Part shown: piece by piece, positions 16,457-25,123 of the stretch
Layout of the letters: every line of letters starts with the position of its first letter
How positions within the stretch are numbered: position 1 is the stretch's first letter
Origin: Variovorax sp. SG517
Lineage (GTDB): Bacteria > Pseudomonadota > Gammaproteobacteria > Burkholderiales > Burkholderiaceae_C
DNA: 64,000 nucleotides
Assembly (NCBI RefSeq): GCF_013376045.1
Contig: NZ_JABMJG010000011.1
Span: forward strand, 1 to 64,000
Reading direction: 5' to 3'
Notes under the pieces: generated by a model
What the model was told of the DNA's origin: nothing
Databases searched by the model: none
The model's input: the letters and a program-made list of their open reading frames with translations, nothing else
Program-made: the position numbers and the translations under genes

Positions 16457-17659
16457 ATGAACAGCCGAAAGATCAAGACCTGGGCCTGGGTGCACAAGTG
16501 GAGCAGCCTCGTGTGCACGGTGTTCATGCTGCTGCTGTGCATCACCGGCCTGCCGCTGATCTTCCACCACGAGATCGGACACCTGCTGGGCACCGAGGTC
16601 GAGGCGCCGAAGATGCCGGCGGACACGCCGCGCGTCAGCCTCGACCGCGTGCTCGAGGTGGCGAAGGCCAGGCACCCCGACCGGGTGGTGCAGTTCGCCT
16701 CGCAGCCCGAGGACGACGACGGCCTGTGGTTCGTCACGCTCACGCCCACGCCGGCGCCCACGGACGACTTCAAGTCGGTCGCGGTGGATGCGCGCACGGG
16801 CGCGGTGCTCGCGCAGCCGAAGTTCGACGAGGGCTTCATGTACGTGATGTTCAAGCTCCACGTCGACCTCTTCGCGGGGCTGCCGGGCAAGCTGTTCCTC
16901 GGCTTCATGGGGCTGCTGCTGCTGGTGGCCGTGGTCTCGGGCGTGGTGCTGTATTCGCCCTTCATGCGCAAACTCGAATTCGGCACGGTGCGGCGCGAGA
17001 AGCGTCCGCGCCTGAAGTGGCTCGACCTGCACAACCTGCTGGGCATCGTCACGCTGGTGTGGGTGTTCGTGGTGGGCGCCACCGGCATGATCAACACCTG
17101 GGCCGACCTGGTCATCAAGTACTGGCAGTACGACCAGCTCAGCGCGCTGCTCACGCCCTACAAGAACGAGCCCGTCGTGGCGGTGAACGAGCGCGCCTCG
17201 GTGCAGCGCTCGATGGAAGTCGCGCTGCAGGCCGCGCCCGGCATGAAGCTGTCCTTCATCGCATTCCCCGGCACCTCGTTCTCGAGCCCGCACCACACGA
17301 CCTTCTTCCTGCGCGGCAACGAGCCCTTTACGTCGAAGCTGCTGCAGCCCGTGCTGGTCGACGCCAAGACGGCCGAGGTGACCGCCTCGCCCAAGCTGCC
17401 CTGGTATCTGTGGGCGCTGCTGGTGTCGCAGCCGCTGCACTTCGGCGACTACGGCGGCATGCCGATGCAGATCATCTGGGCGCTGCTCGACATCGCGACC
17501 ATCATCGTGCTGGGCAGCGGCCTGTATCTCTGGCTCAAGCGGGGCAACACAGTGCCTTCGGCCTCCAGGAAGGCGAAGGAGCACGATGAGCGGCAGCCGG
17601 CCGAGCCCGTCGGCGTCGCGCAGCCAGAGCCGGCCGCGGCACTGAAGGGCCAGGCATGA
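16457..17659 (+). CDS. PepSY-associated membrane protein (possible ferric-siderophore reductase)
   Basis: 400 residues. Four hydrophobic segments are clear: about 17-37 (LVCTVFMLLLCITGLPLIF), about 148-172 (GFMGLLLLVAVVSGVVLY), about 196-215 (LLGIVTLVWVFVVGATGMI) and about 335-360. The N-terminal WVHKWSSLV and HLDL/LHNLLG blocks with paired His residues are typical of PepSY_TM proteins such as FoxB/PiuB-like iron reductases. The role proposed is release of iron from an imported siderophore at the inner membrane; this follows from family and neighbours. The C-terminal 35 residues are charged and low in complexity. Its stop overlaps the next start (ATGA). Confidence 0.85.
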   Translation: MNSRKIKTWAWVHKWSSLVCTVFMLLLCITGLPLIFHHEIGHLLGTEVEAPKMPADTPRVSLDRVLEVAKARHPDRVVQFASQPEDDDGLWFVTLTPTPAPTDDFKSVAVDARTGAVLAQPKFDEGFMYVMFKLHVDLFAGLPGKLFLGFMGLLLLVAVVSGVVLYSPFMRKLEFGTVRREKRPRLKWLDLHNLLGIVTLVWVFVVGATGMINTWADLVIKYWQYDQLSALLTPYKNEPVVAVNERASVQRSMEVALQAAPGMKLSFIAFPGTSFSSPHHTTFFLRGNEPFTSKLLQPVLVDAKTAEVTASPKLPWYLWALLVSQPLHFGDYGGMPMQIIWALLDIATIIVLGSGLYLWLKRGNTVPSASRKAKEHDERQPAEPVGVAQPEPAAALKGQA

Positions 17660-17862
17660 AGCAGCAGCATCACGGTTTCTGGCACATGTGGGGCTGGCCC
17701 GTTTTGCTGGGCGTGCTCACCACCTTCGGGCTGATCTCGGCACTCTTCAGCGATGGCGGCCTGGGCGACATCCTGGCCTGGATCGCGCTGGGCATTCCGT
17801 GCCTGGTGTGCATCTGGTACGGCTGGTGCAGGAAGCCGGCCGACAAGCCCGGCGAGTCCTAG
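17656..17862 (+). CDS. Small membrane protein coupled to the PepSY protein
   Basis: 68 residues, not a named family to me. It has two hydrophobic helices (WPVLLGVLTTFGLISALF and LAWIALGIPCLVCIWYGWC) separated by SDGGLGD, an N-terminal KQQHHGFWHMWGW rich in His and Trp, and two or three Cys near the C-terminus. It begins at the ATGA overlap with the PepSY gene, so it is very likely made in proportion to it. An accessory subunit for the membrane reductase is plausible; the His/Cys content could bind metal or haem, but nothing proves it. Confidence 0.7.
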   Translation: MKQQHHGFWHMWGWPVLLGVLTTFGLISALFSDGGLGDILAWIALGIPCLVCIWYGWCRKPADKPGES

Positions 17863-17925
17863 TTTTCCCTGAGAGTCGCGCCACTGCGACACGCGCGGCT
17901 GGCGCGCCAAAGCAGAATCGGCGCG

Positions 17926-20088
17926 ATGAAGAATCTCGCGCCCGTCGCATTCACCGCCGCCGGCTTTCTCCTCCTGATCGCTGCGCCGCCGGCCGCACGG
18001 GCGCAGCAGGACCAGCCTTCGACCGACCCGGGTGCAGGCAGCAGCAACGGCGCGAGCCTGCGCGAGATCACCGTGACCGTGCCCCGCGGCGAGGTGACGC
18101 CATTCAACGTGCCCGGCTCGGTCGACCGCGTCGACGGCAGCGAGATGCGCGACAGCCGCCTGCAGGTGAACCTGTCCGAAGGCCTCGGCGCGGTGCCGGG
18201 GCTGCAGGTGCAGAACCGGCTGAACTACGCGCAGGACCTGCAACTGTCCATCCGCGGCTTCGGCGCGCGCTCGACCTTCGGCGTGCGGGGCGTGCGCCTC
18301 TATGTCGACGGCATCCCCGCGACCCTGCCCGACGGGCAGGGCCAGACCTCGAACATCGACATCGGTTCACTGGATCGCGTCGAAGTGCTGCGCGGGCCGT
18401 TCTCTGCGCTCTACGGCAATTCGTCCGGCGGCGTGGTGCAGGCCTTCACCGCTTCGGGCGACGGGCCGCCGCGTCTGTCGTATTCGCTCGCGGGCGGCAG
18501 CTTCGGCACCTGGCGGCAGTCGCTGCAGCTCAGCGGATCGCAGGGCGCGGTGGACTATCTGTTCGACGCGAGCCGCTTCCACACCGACGGCTGGCGCGAG
18601 CACAGCGCCGCGAAGCGCGACATCGCCAACGGCAAGCTCGGCATCGCGCTGGACAACGGCGACAAGCTCACGCTGGTGTTCAACAGCGTGCGCATCGACG
18701 CGCAAGACCCGCTGGGCCTCACCGCCGACCAGTACGCCCTGGCGCCGCGCAACGCGCCGCTGGCCACGCAGTACGACACCCGCAAGACGGTCGAGCAGAC
18801 GCAGGCCGGCCTGCTCTACGAACATCGCATCGATGCCACGCAGGGACTGCGGTTCATGGTCTATGGCGGCCAGCGCAAGACCACGCAGTTCCAGTCGATC
18901 CCGCCGTCGGCGCAGCAGAACCCGTTGCACGCGGGCGGCGTGATCGACCTTTCGCGCCAGTACGGCGGCATCGACCTGCGCTGGAACGCCGCGCTCACGC
19001 TGGCGGGCCGGCCCTTCGACATCGTGGCCGGCCTGGGCTACGACAGCCTGCGCGAGAAGCGCCGGGGCTACGAAAACTACCTGGGGCCGGTTTCGGCGCC
19101 CGTGCTCGGCGTGCAAGGTCGGCTGCGGCGCAACGAGCTCAACGAGGCCTGGAATCTCGACCCCTACGCGCAGGCCACCTGGCGGCTCACCGACCGCTGG
19201 ACGCTGGAGGCCGGCGTGCGCCGCAGCAGCGTGCACTTCGATTCGCAGGACCGCTACATCGTCGGCACGAACCGCGACGACAGCGGTAGCGCGCGCTACA
19301 GCAAGACCCTGCCCGTGGCTTCGCTGCGCTACCAGGCGACTCAGGACCTCGCGCTCTACGGCTCGATCGGCCGCGGCTTCGAGACTCCGACGCTGAACGA
19401 ACTCTCCTACCGAGCCAACGGCGCGAGCGGCCTCAACTTCGCGCTGCGGCCATCCGTGAACGACAGCATCGAGATCGGTGCCAAGGCGCGGCTCGCCGGA
19501 GGACTGCTCACGGCCGCGCTGTTCCAGACCCGCACGCGCGACGAGATCGTGACGGACACCAACGTCGGAGGCCGCGCCACCTTCCAGAACGCGGGCCGCA
19601 CCAAGCGCAACGGCTTCGAGCTCGGCTGGCAGCACGAGACCGCGAACCACTGGCGCACTCAACTGGCCTACACATGGCTGGACGCCACCTACCGCGACGC
19701 CTTCTGCTCGCCGTCACCGTGCGCCGCTGCGAACAGGGTGGCGGCGGGCAACCGCATTCCAGGCATCGCGCGGCAGTCGCTGTTCGCGTCGCTGGGCTGG
19801 GTGCCGCCCGAAGGCTGGCGCGCCGGCATCGAGATGCGCGCCCTCGGCCGCATCCAGGCCAACGACGCCAACACCGCGAGCGCGCCGGGCTATGCCGTCG
19901 CGGCGGTGTATGGAGGCTATCTGAAGAAGTGGGAGCGCTGGGAATTCAACGCCTTCGCGCGCGTCGACAACTTGTTCGACCGGCGCTACGTGGGCTCGGT
20001 GATCGTCAACGAAGGCAATGCGCGCTATTACGAGCCTGCGCCGGGCCGCAACTGGACGGTGGGGCTGAGCGGTGCTTACCGCTTCTGA
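17926..20088 (+). CDS. TonB-dependent receptor
   Basis: 720 residues. Signal peptide ends at ARAQ. The plug domain includes REITVTVPRGEV, LQVNLSEGLGAVPGLQVQNR, LSIRGFGARSTFGVRGVRLYVDGIPATLPDGQGQ and LDRVEVLRGPFSALYGNSSGGVVQ; the barrel ends with the C-terminal strand VGLSGAYRF. The plug resembles the ferric citrate/FecA-like or general substrate branch rather than the siderophore receptor upstream, so it likely takes a different ligand. It starts 63 bp after the small membrane protein gene and could be read from the same transcript. A disulfide-type loop CSPSPC occurs in the barrel near residue 600. No separate Fur box is obvious in the 63-bp gap. Confidence 0.88.
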   Translation: MKNLAPVAFTAAGFLLLIAAPPAARAQQDQPSTDPGAGSSNGASLREITVTVPRGEVTPFNVPGSVDRVDGSEMRDSRLQVNLSEGLGAVPGLQVQNRLNYAQDLQLSIRGFGARSTFGVRGVRLYVDGIPATLPDGQGQTSNIDIGSLDRVEVLRGPFSALYGNSSGGVVQAFTASGDGPPRLSYSLAGGSFGTWRQSLQLSGSQGAVDYLFDASRFHTDGWREHSAAKRDIANGKLGIALDNGDKLTLVFNSVRIDAQDPLGLTADQYALAPRNAPLATQYDTRKTVEQTQAGLLYEHRIDATQGLRFMVYGGQRKTTQFQSIPPSAQQNPLHAGGVIDLSRQYGGIDLRWNAALTLAGRPFDIVAGLGYDSLREKRRGYENYLGPVSAPVLGVQGRLRRNELNEAWNLDPYAQATWRLTDRWTLEAGVRRSSVHFDSQDRYIVGTNRDDSGSARYSKTLPVASLRYQATQDLALYGSIGRGFETPTLNELSYRANGASGLNFALRPSVNDSIEIGAKARLAGGLLTAALFQTRTRDEIVTDTNVGGRATFQNAGRTKRNGFELGWQHETANHWRTQLAYTWLDATYRDAFCSPSPCAAANRVAAGNRIPGIARQSLFASLGWVPPEGWRAGIEMRALGRIQANDANTASAPGYAVAAVYGGYLKKWERWEFNAFARVDNLFDRRYVGSVIVNEGNARYYEPAPGRNWTVGLSGAYRF

Positions 20089-20111
20089 AGCCCCACCATC
20101 TTTTCTCTTGA

Positions 20112-21296
20112 TTACTTGAGGCCGGCTGCCGCGCGCAGTGCGGCGGCCTGCGTGGTCGCTTCCCAGGTGAACTCGGGCTCCTCGCGGCCGAAGTGGCCGT
20201 AGGCGGCGGTCTTCTGGTAGATCGGGCGCAGCAGGTCGAGCATCTGGATGATGCCCTTCGGACGCAGGTCGAAGTGCTCGCGCACCAGTTCCGCGATCTT
20301 GTCGTCGGGGATCACGCCCGTGCCTTCGGTGTACACGGTGATGTTCATCGGCTGTGCCACGCCGATGGCGTACGCCACCTGGATCTGGCACTGGCGCGCC
20401 AGGCCGGCGGCCACGATGTTCTTGGCGACGTAGCGTGCGGCGTAGGCGGCCGAGCGGTCGACCTTCGACGGGTCCTTGCCCGAGAACGCGCCGCCGCCGT
20501 GCGGGCAGGCGCCGCCGTAGGTGTCGACGATGATCTTGCGGCCGGTGAGGCCGCAGTCGCCCTGCGGGCCGCCGATGACGAAGCGGCCGGTCGGGTTGAT
20601 CAGGTAGCGCGTGTTCTGCAGCCACTCCTTGGGCAGCACCGGCTTGATGATCTCCTCGATGATGGCTTCGTTGAACGAAGCCTTCATCTTGGTGGGCGTC
20701 TCGCTCTGGTCGGGGCTGTGCTGGGTGGAGAGCACCACGGTGTCGATGCTGTGGGGCTTGCCGTCCACGTAGCGCATCGTCACCTGGCTCTTGGCGTCGG
20801 GGCGCAGGAAGGGCAGGCGGCCGTCCTTGCGCAGCTGGGCCTGGCGCTCGACGAGGCGGTGCGCGTAGTAGATGGGCGCGGGCATCAGCTCTGGCGTTTC
20901 GTCGCAGGCGTAGCCGAACATCAGGCCCTGGTCGCCAGCGCCGGTGTTCAGGTGGTCGTCCGATGCGTGGTCGACGCCCTGGGCGATGTCGTTGGACTGC
21001 TTGTCGTAGCAGACCATCACCGCGCAGCCCTTGTAGTCGATGCCGTACTCGGTGTTGTCGTAGCCGATGCGCTTGATGGTGTCGCGCGCGACCTGGATGT
21101 AGTCGACGTGCGCGTTGGTGGTGATTTCGCCCGCCAGCACCACGAGGCCGGTGTTGGTCAGCGTCTCGGCTGCCACGCGGCTTCGGGGGTCCTGCTCGAA
21201 GATCGCGTCGAGGATGGCATCCGAGATCTGGTCGGCGACCTTGTCGGGATGGCCTTCGGAGACGGATTCGGACGTGAAGAGGAAGTCGTTCGCCAT
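20112..21296 (-). CDS. metK: S-adenosylmethionine synthase
   Basis: 394 residues starting MANDFLFTSESVSEGHPDKVADQ, the conserved MetK N-terminus. Substrate-binding blocks GAGDQGLMFGYA, FVIGGPQGDCGLTGRKIIVDTYGG and GGGAFSGKDPSKVDRSAAY are all present. It makes SAM from methionine and ATP in the cytoplasm. AAGGAG sits at good spacing upstream of the ATG; longer in-frame codons up to 21446 are not supported. The gene is convergent with the TonB receptor (23 bp apart) and divergent from the acyltransferase pair. I looked for a SAM riboswitch in the leader and saw no convincing conserved core. Confidence 0.97.
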   Translation of the reverse strand: MANDFLFTSESVSEGHPDKVADQISDAILDAIFEQDPRSRVAAETLTNTGLVVLAGEITTNAHVDYIQVARDTIKRIGYDNTEYGIDYKGCAVMVCYDKQSNDIAQGVDHASDDHLNTGAGDQGLMFGYACDETPELMPAPIYYAHRLVERQAQLRKDGRLPFLRPDAKSQVTMRYVDGKPHSIDTVVLSTQHSPDQSETPTKMKASFNEAIIEEIIKPVLPKEWLQNTRYLINPTGRFVIGGPQGDCGLTGRKIIVDTYGGACPHGGGAFSGKDPSKVDRSAAYAARYVAKNIVAAGLARQCQIQVAYAIGVAQPMNITVYTEGTGVIPDDKIAELVREHFDLRPKGIIQMLDLLRPIYQKTAAYGHFGREEPEFTWEATTQAAALRAAAGLK

Positions 21297-21514
21297 TTGT
21301 TCAAAACTCCTTGAATGACTGGCGCGTTGCCAACTCTGCGGAGCTCTGGCGAACGCTTTAGCAGATGCCGATTTCTCGACCCGGCACAATCGCACTGCTG
21401 CGCTTGTGTTTGTCGCCCTGCAAGTTGTTCCGTAACTCGGCGACAATTTGCATTCTATTCGAGCCGCGCAATACCATGCGCGCGCGTCCGTGTTTTGACT
21501 CCCTCCCGTATTCG

Positions 21515-22405
21515 ATGATCACCCTGTTTCGCCTGCTTGCCTGCGTGCCGATGCCGCTGATGCATCGACTCGGTGCATTGCTGGGCTGGCTGGTCTGGTG
21601 GAGCGCGCCCGGTTACCGTCGCCGCTTCAAGGCCAACGCCGAGAGCGCGGGCTTCGGCCCCGAGCAATACCGTCCCGCCATCGCCGCCGCCGGCAAGATG
21701 GCGTCCGAACTGCCCTGGCTGTGGCTGCGGCCCCAAGGGGAAACCGTGCTGCATCGCGTGGTGCGCTGGGAGGGCGTGGAGGCCTTCGAGGCGGCCATGC
21801 AGGCGAAGAAGGGCGTGATCCTGGTCGCGCCGCATCTCGGCAGCTGGGAGATGTGCGGCCAGGCCATCGGCGAGCGTTTTCTCTCGACCTACGGGCCGAT
21901 CACCGCGCTTTTCCGACCCGCGCGCAAGAAATGGATGGCCGACCTTATCGCCGCCGGCTCGCGCGACAGGCCCGGCCTGCAGACCCTGCCCACCAACAAC
22001 ACCGGCGTGCGCGGCCTGATCCGCACGCTGCGCAGCGGCGGCTACACCGGCATCCTGCCCGACCAGGTCCCGCCGCTCGGCCAGGGCGTATGGGCGCCTT
22101 TCCTGGGCCGCCCGGCCTACACCATGACCCTGCTTCCCCGACTCGCGCAACAGACCGGCGCGGCCTGCTTCCTCAGCGTGTGCGAACGCCTGCCGAATGC
22201 GGCCGGCTACGTGATCCGCTTCGAACCCATCGTGGGAACCGCGCTGACCGACCCGTCCGCACCCATCGAGGATGCCGCTGCCGCGATGAACGATGCCATC
22301 GGCCGCCTCATCCACAGCCTGCCGGGCCAGTACGTCTGGGACTACGCCCGCTACAAGGAGCCGCGCGCCGAGCGCGTGGTTGCCGCTGCCGGGGAGGCCG
22401 CATGA
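21515..22405 (+). CDS. Lipid A biosynthesis acyltransferase (HtrB/LpxL family), first copy
   Basis: 296 residues. An N-terminal hydrophobic segment (FRLLACVPMPLMHRLGALLGWLVWW) anchors it to the inner membrane. The catalytic H-x4-E motif is in APHLGSWEM, followed by GYTGILPDQVPPLGQGVWAPFLGRPAYTMTL. The family transfers acyl chains from acyl-ACP to Kdo2-lipid IVA, or to ornithine-type lipids in some members. The ATG at 21515 was chosen because upstream codons to 21365 lie in the metK leader region. It overlaps the next acyltransferase by ATGA, so the two are a coupled pair. Confidence 0.88.
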   Translation: MITLFRLLACVPMPLMHRLGALLGWLVWWSAPGYRRRFKANAESAGFGPEQYRPAIAAAGKMASELPWLWLRPQGETVLHRVVRWEGVEAFEAAMQAKKGVILVAPHLGSWEMCGQAIGERFLSTYGPITALFRPARKKWMADLIAAGSRDRPGLQTLPTNNTGVRGLIRTLRSGGYTGILPDQVPPLGQGVWAPFLGRPAYTMTLLPRLAQQTGAACFLSVCERLPNAAGYVIRFEPIVGTALTDPSAPIEDAAAAMNDAIGRLIHSLPGQYVWDYARYKEPRAERVVAAAGEAA

Positions 22406-23286
22406 GCCTCGGTTCCCGACTCGGCATCGGCTTCATGCGGGTGATCGCGCCGCTGCCGCTGCCCGTGGTGCGCGGTTTCGGTGCATTCCTGGGCCGCATC
22501 CTGCACAGCGTCGCGGTGCCTCGGCGGCGCGTGGTCGACACCAACCTGGCGGTCTGCTTCCCCGAGAAGTCGGAAGCCGAGCGCCGCGCGATCGCGAAAG
22601 AGACCTTCGTCTACGTGGCGCAGTCGTGGCTGGACCGCGGCTGGCTCTGGCATGCGCCCGAGAAGACGGTGGCCAGCCGGCTGAAGATCGTCGGCGCGGC
22701 CTCGGAGATCAGCGAGATCGCCCACGGCGACGAGCCCATGATCCTCTTCGCGCCGCATTTCTACGGCCTCGACGCGGCAGCCACCGCGCTCACGATGCAC
22801 ACGGCGCGCCCCTCGGCCACCATCTACACGACCCAGCGCGACCCCATGATCGACGCCTGGATCCGCGAGGGCCGCACGCGCTTCGGCGACGTGGCGGCGC
22901 TCAACCGGGTGGACGGCATCAAGCCTGTGCTGCAGGGCCTGCGCAAGGGCGGCCTGCTGTACCTGCTGCCCGACATGGACTTCGGCCGCGACCAGACCAT
23001 CTTCGTGCCGTTCTACGGCGTGCAGGCGGCCACCGTGCCGTCGCTGTCGCGCTTCGCGCGGCTGGGCAAGGCGAAGGTGGTGCCGGTGGTGGCGAAGCTC
23101 ACGCGCGAGGGCTACGAGATCGAAATCCTGCCGACCTGGCAGAACTTTCCGACGGACGACGTCGAGGCCGACACGGCGCTCATGAACGAGCGGCTGCAGG
23201 GGTATATCGACACGATGCCTTCGCAGTACTACTGGGTGCACCGGCGCTTCAAGACCCGCCCCGAAGGCGAGCCTCCCATCTACTGA
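22402..23286 (+). CDS. Lipid A biosynthesis acyltransferase (HtrB/LpxL family), second copy
   Basis: 294 residues from MSLGSRLGIGFMRVIAP. The catalytic box is APHFYGLDAA (H-x4-D, an Asp variant found in some family members), with LLYLLPDMDFGRDQTIFVPFYGV downstream and the C-terminal YYWVHRRFKTRPEGEPPIY typical of late acyltransferases. The start lies in an ATGA overlap with the first copy. The two proteins are clearly divergent in sequence, so they probably add acyl chains at different positions of lipid A rather than being a recent duplication. No RNA element follows; the next gene converges 12 bp away. Confidence 0.88.
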   Translation: MSLGSRLGIGFMRVIAPLPLPVVRGFGAFLGRILHSVAVPRRRVVDTNLAVCFPEKSEAERRAIAKETFVYVAQSWLDRGWLWHAPEKTVASRLKIVGAASEISEIAHGDEPMILFAPHFYGLDAAATALTMHTARPSATIYTTQRDPMIDAWIREGRTRFGDVAALNRVDGIKPVLQGLRKGGLLYLLPDMDFGRDQTIFVPFYGVQAATVPSLSRFARLGKAKVVPVVAKLTREGYEIEILPTWQNFPTDDVEADTALMNERLQGYIDTMPSQYYWVHRRFKTRPEGEPPIY

Positions 23287-23298
23287 TCGACGCGGCCC

Positions 23299-24213
23299 TC
23301 AGGGGTTGCGCTGCAGGAAGCCCTCGATCTCGCGCGCGACCAGCTGCGGCTGCTCGTGCACGATCCAGTGGGTCGCGTTCGGCACTTTCTTGATCTCGAG
23401 CTTGGGCACGTATTCGTCGAGCCCTTCGAGCAGGCCGGGCAGCAGGGCCGCGTCGTCGAGCGCCCAGAACACGAAGGTCGGCACTTCCACCACGAGCCGC
23501 TCGCGCGGCAGCACGGGGATGCCGTCGACGGTCTGGCCCGGCAGCGGCGGCTTCATGGGCGTCACGCGGTAGAGGTTGCAGGCGCCCGTGAGGCCCGCGC
23601 CCCAGACCTCGCGGTATTGCTGCTTCACTTCCTCGGTGAGCCAGCCGAAGCCGTCGGGGCCGGCCTTCATCAGCAGGAAGAAGGGCCACATGCGCTTGAA
23701 GTCGTCGGCCGCGAGCAGCGCCTCGGCGTCGGGGCGCGCGAGGAAGTTCATGTAGGCGCTTGCCTGCTGCTGCGCCGGGTTGTTGCGAAGCTCGCGGGTG
23801 AAGGTGCCGGGGTGCGGCGAATTGATGATGACCAGCCGTCCGACCTGCTGCGGGAAGGCATTGGCATATCCCCAGCCAAAGGCGCCGCCCCAGTCGTGGG
23901 CGACCAGCGCGGCCATGGTGCCGTCGGCTCTCTCGGTGGCGGCGAGCTGCTGGATGTCCTGGATCAGCAGATGGGGCTTGTAGGCGGCCACGTCGGTCGG
24001 CGAGCTCGACTTCTCGAAGCCGCGCAGGTTGGGCGCCACGCAGCGGTAGCCGCCATGGGCCGGGTCGGAGAAGTATTCGAGCAGTTCGTCCCAGATGAAG
24101 GCGGCCTCGGGGAACCCGTGGAGGAACACCATCAGCGGCCGGCCCGGCTGGCCGGCGGCGCGGCAGCTCAGTGTGGTGCCGTTGGGCAGGCTGCGTTGGA
24201 ATGTCTCGATCAT
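23299..24213 (-). CDS. Alpha/beta hydrolase, epoxide hydrolase-like
   Basis: 304 residues. The oxyanion motif HGFP (VFLHGFPEAAFIWDEL), the nucleophile elbow VAHDWGGAFGW with Asp as nucleophile, and a late His (ATHWIVHEQP) match the epoxide hydrolase/haloalkane dehalogenase branch. An Asp nucleophile favours epoxide or C-halide hydrolysis over ester hydrolysis. The cap region (YMNFLARPDAEALLAADDFKRMW) is helical. AAGGAG precedes the ATG, and a CTATCAAAACAATAG-like short palindrome lies in its leader. It is a single gene downstream of no obvious operon; the natural substrate is unknown. Confidence 0.82.
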   Translation of the reverse strand: MIETFQRSLPNGTTLSCRAAGQPGRPLMVFLHGFPEAAFIWDELLEYFSDPAHGGYRCVAPNLRGFEKSSSPTDVAAYKPHLLIQDIQQLAATERADGTMAALVAHDWGGAFGWGYANAFPQQVGRLVIINSPHPGTFTRELRNNPAQQQASAYMNFLARPDAEALLAADDFKRMWPFFLLMKAGPDGFGWLTEEVKQQYREVWGAGLTGACNLYRVTPMKPPLPGQTVDGIPVLPRERLVVEVPTFVFWALDDAALLPGLLEGLDEYVPKLEIKKVPNATHWIVHEQPQLVAREIEGFLQRNP

Positions 24214-24301
24214 GCTTCTTGTCTCCTTCGGGTTGACTGTGTCGCTATTGTTTTGATAGTGAACTACGCAGATGGGACGGTCGGTGCAGCCTGCCGGATC
24301 G

Positions 24302-25051
24302 TCAGGCGCCTTCCGGTGGCGGCGGTGGCTGGGGCGCGGCGGCCGGTGCGTCGGCGTCGTCCGGGTGCACCCAGCGCCACAGCAGCTCCGCCGCCTCGCC
24401 CACGCCTTGCTTCTTGAGGGCCGAGAACAGTTTCACCTCGCCGCCGCCGGCCTGCAGTCGCGTAATGGACAGCACCTTGGCGCCCTCGCTGCGCGTGAGC
24501 TTGTCGGCCTTGGTCAGCAGCACGAGGAACTTCAGGCCTTGCTGCACGCGCGGACGGATCACGTCGAGCAGGATCTCGTCGAGCTCGGTCAGGCCGTGGC
24601 GCGGATCGCACATGAGCACCACGCCGCGCAGGCTCTCGCGCGTCATGAGGTAGTTGCCCATCACGCGCTGCCAGCGCAGCTTGGCCTCGCGCGGCACGGC
24701 CGCATAGCCGTAGCCGGGCAGGTCGGCCAATACCGCGTCATCGACCTTCTGCTTGCCGATGCCGAACAGGTTGATGTGCTGCGTGCGGCCGGGCGTCTTG
24801 GAGGCGAAGGCCAGGCGCGTCTGCTGCGTGAGGGTGTTGATGGCGGTCGACTTGCCCGCGTTGGAGCGGCCGACGAAGGCGATCTCGGGCAGATCCAGGG
24901 GAGGCAGGTGCTCCAGCTGCGGGGCGCTGGTGAGGAAGTGGGCAGTGTGGAGCCAGCCCAGCGCCGCACGTTCGCGCTCGGCGACCTGGGGGTCCGCGGC
25001 GGGCGCCGCGCGGGGAGGATAGGCTGCGGGCTTGGCGCGCGGGGAGGGCAT
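24302..25051 (-). CDS. engB: Ribosome biogenesis GTPase EngB (YihA/YsxC)
   Basis: 249 residues. GTPase motifs are in order: G1 GRSNAGKS, G2/switch region ASKTPGRTQHINLF, G3 DLPGYGYA, G4 TKADKL. The NAGKST and TPGRTQ signatures are specific to EngB, which helps assemble the 50S subunit. The N-terminal 20 residues and the C-terminal Ala/Pro tail (PAAAPQPPPPPEGA) are longer than in E. coli and look disordered. It is divergent from the cytochrome c4 gene, 72 bp apart, an arrangement I recall as common in beta-proteobacteria. Confidence 0.95.
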   Translation of the reverse strand: MPSPRAKPAAYPPRAAPAADPQVAERERAALGWLHTAHFLTSAPQLEHLPPLDLPEIAFVGRSNAGKSTAINTLTQQTRLAFASKTPGRTQHINLFGIGKQKVDDAVLADLPGYGYAAVPREAKLRWQRVMGNYLMTRESLRGVVLMCDPRHGLTELDEILLDVIRPRVQQGLKFLVLLTKADKLTRSEGAKVLSITRLQAGGGEVKLFSALKKQGVGEAAELLWRWVHPDDADAPAAAPQPPPPPEGA

Positions 25052-25123
25052 CTACGGACTTTCGAAACAGGGCCCACATTGTAGAATCGTGAGGTTTTGC
25101 GCCATAAATTCGAAGCCCCCGAT

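Noticed and set aside
21297..21514. Possible SAM riboswitch in the metK leader
   Set aside because: No SAM-I/II/SAM-SAH-like conserved core could be made out by eye; the region is short and also holds the divergent acyltransferase promoter. A covariance-model search would decide.
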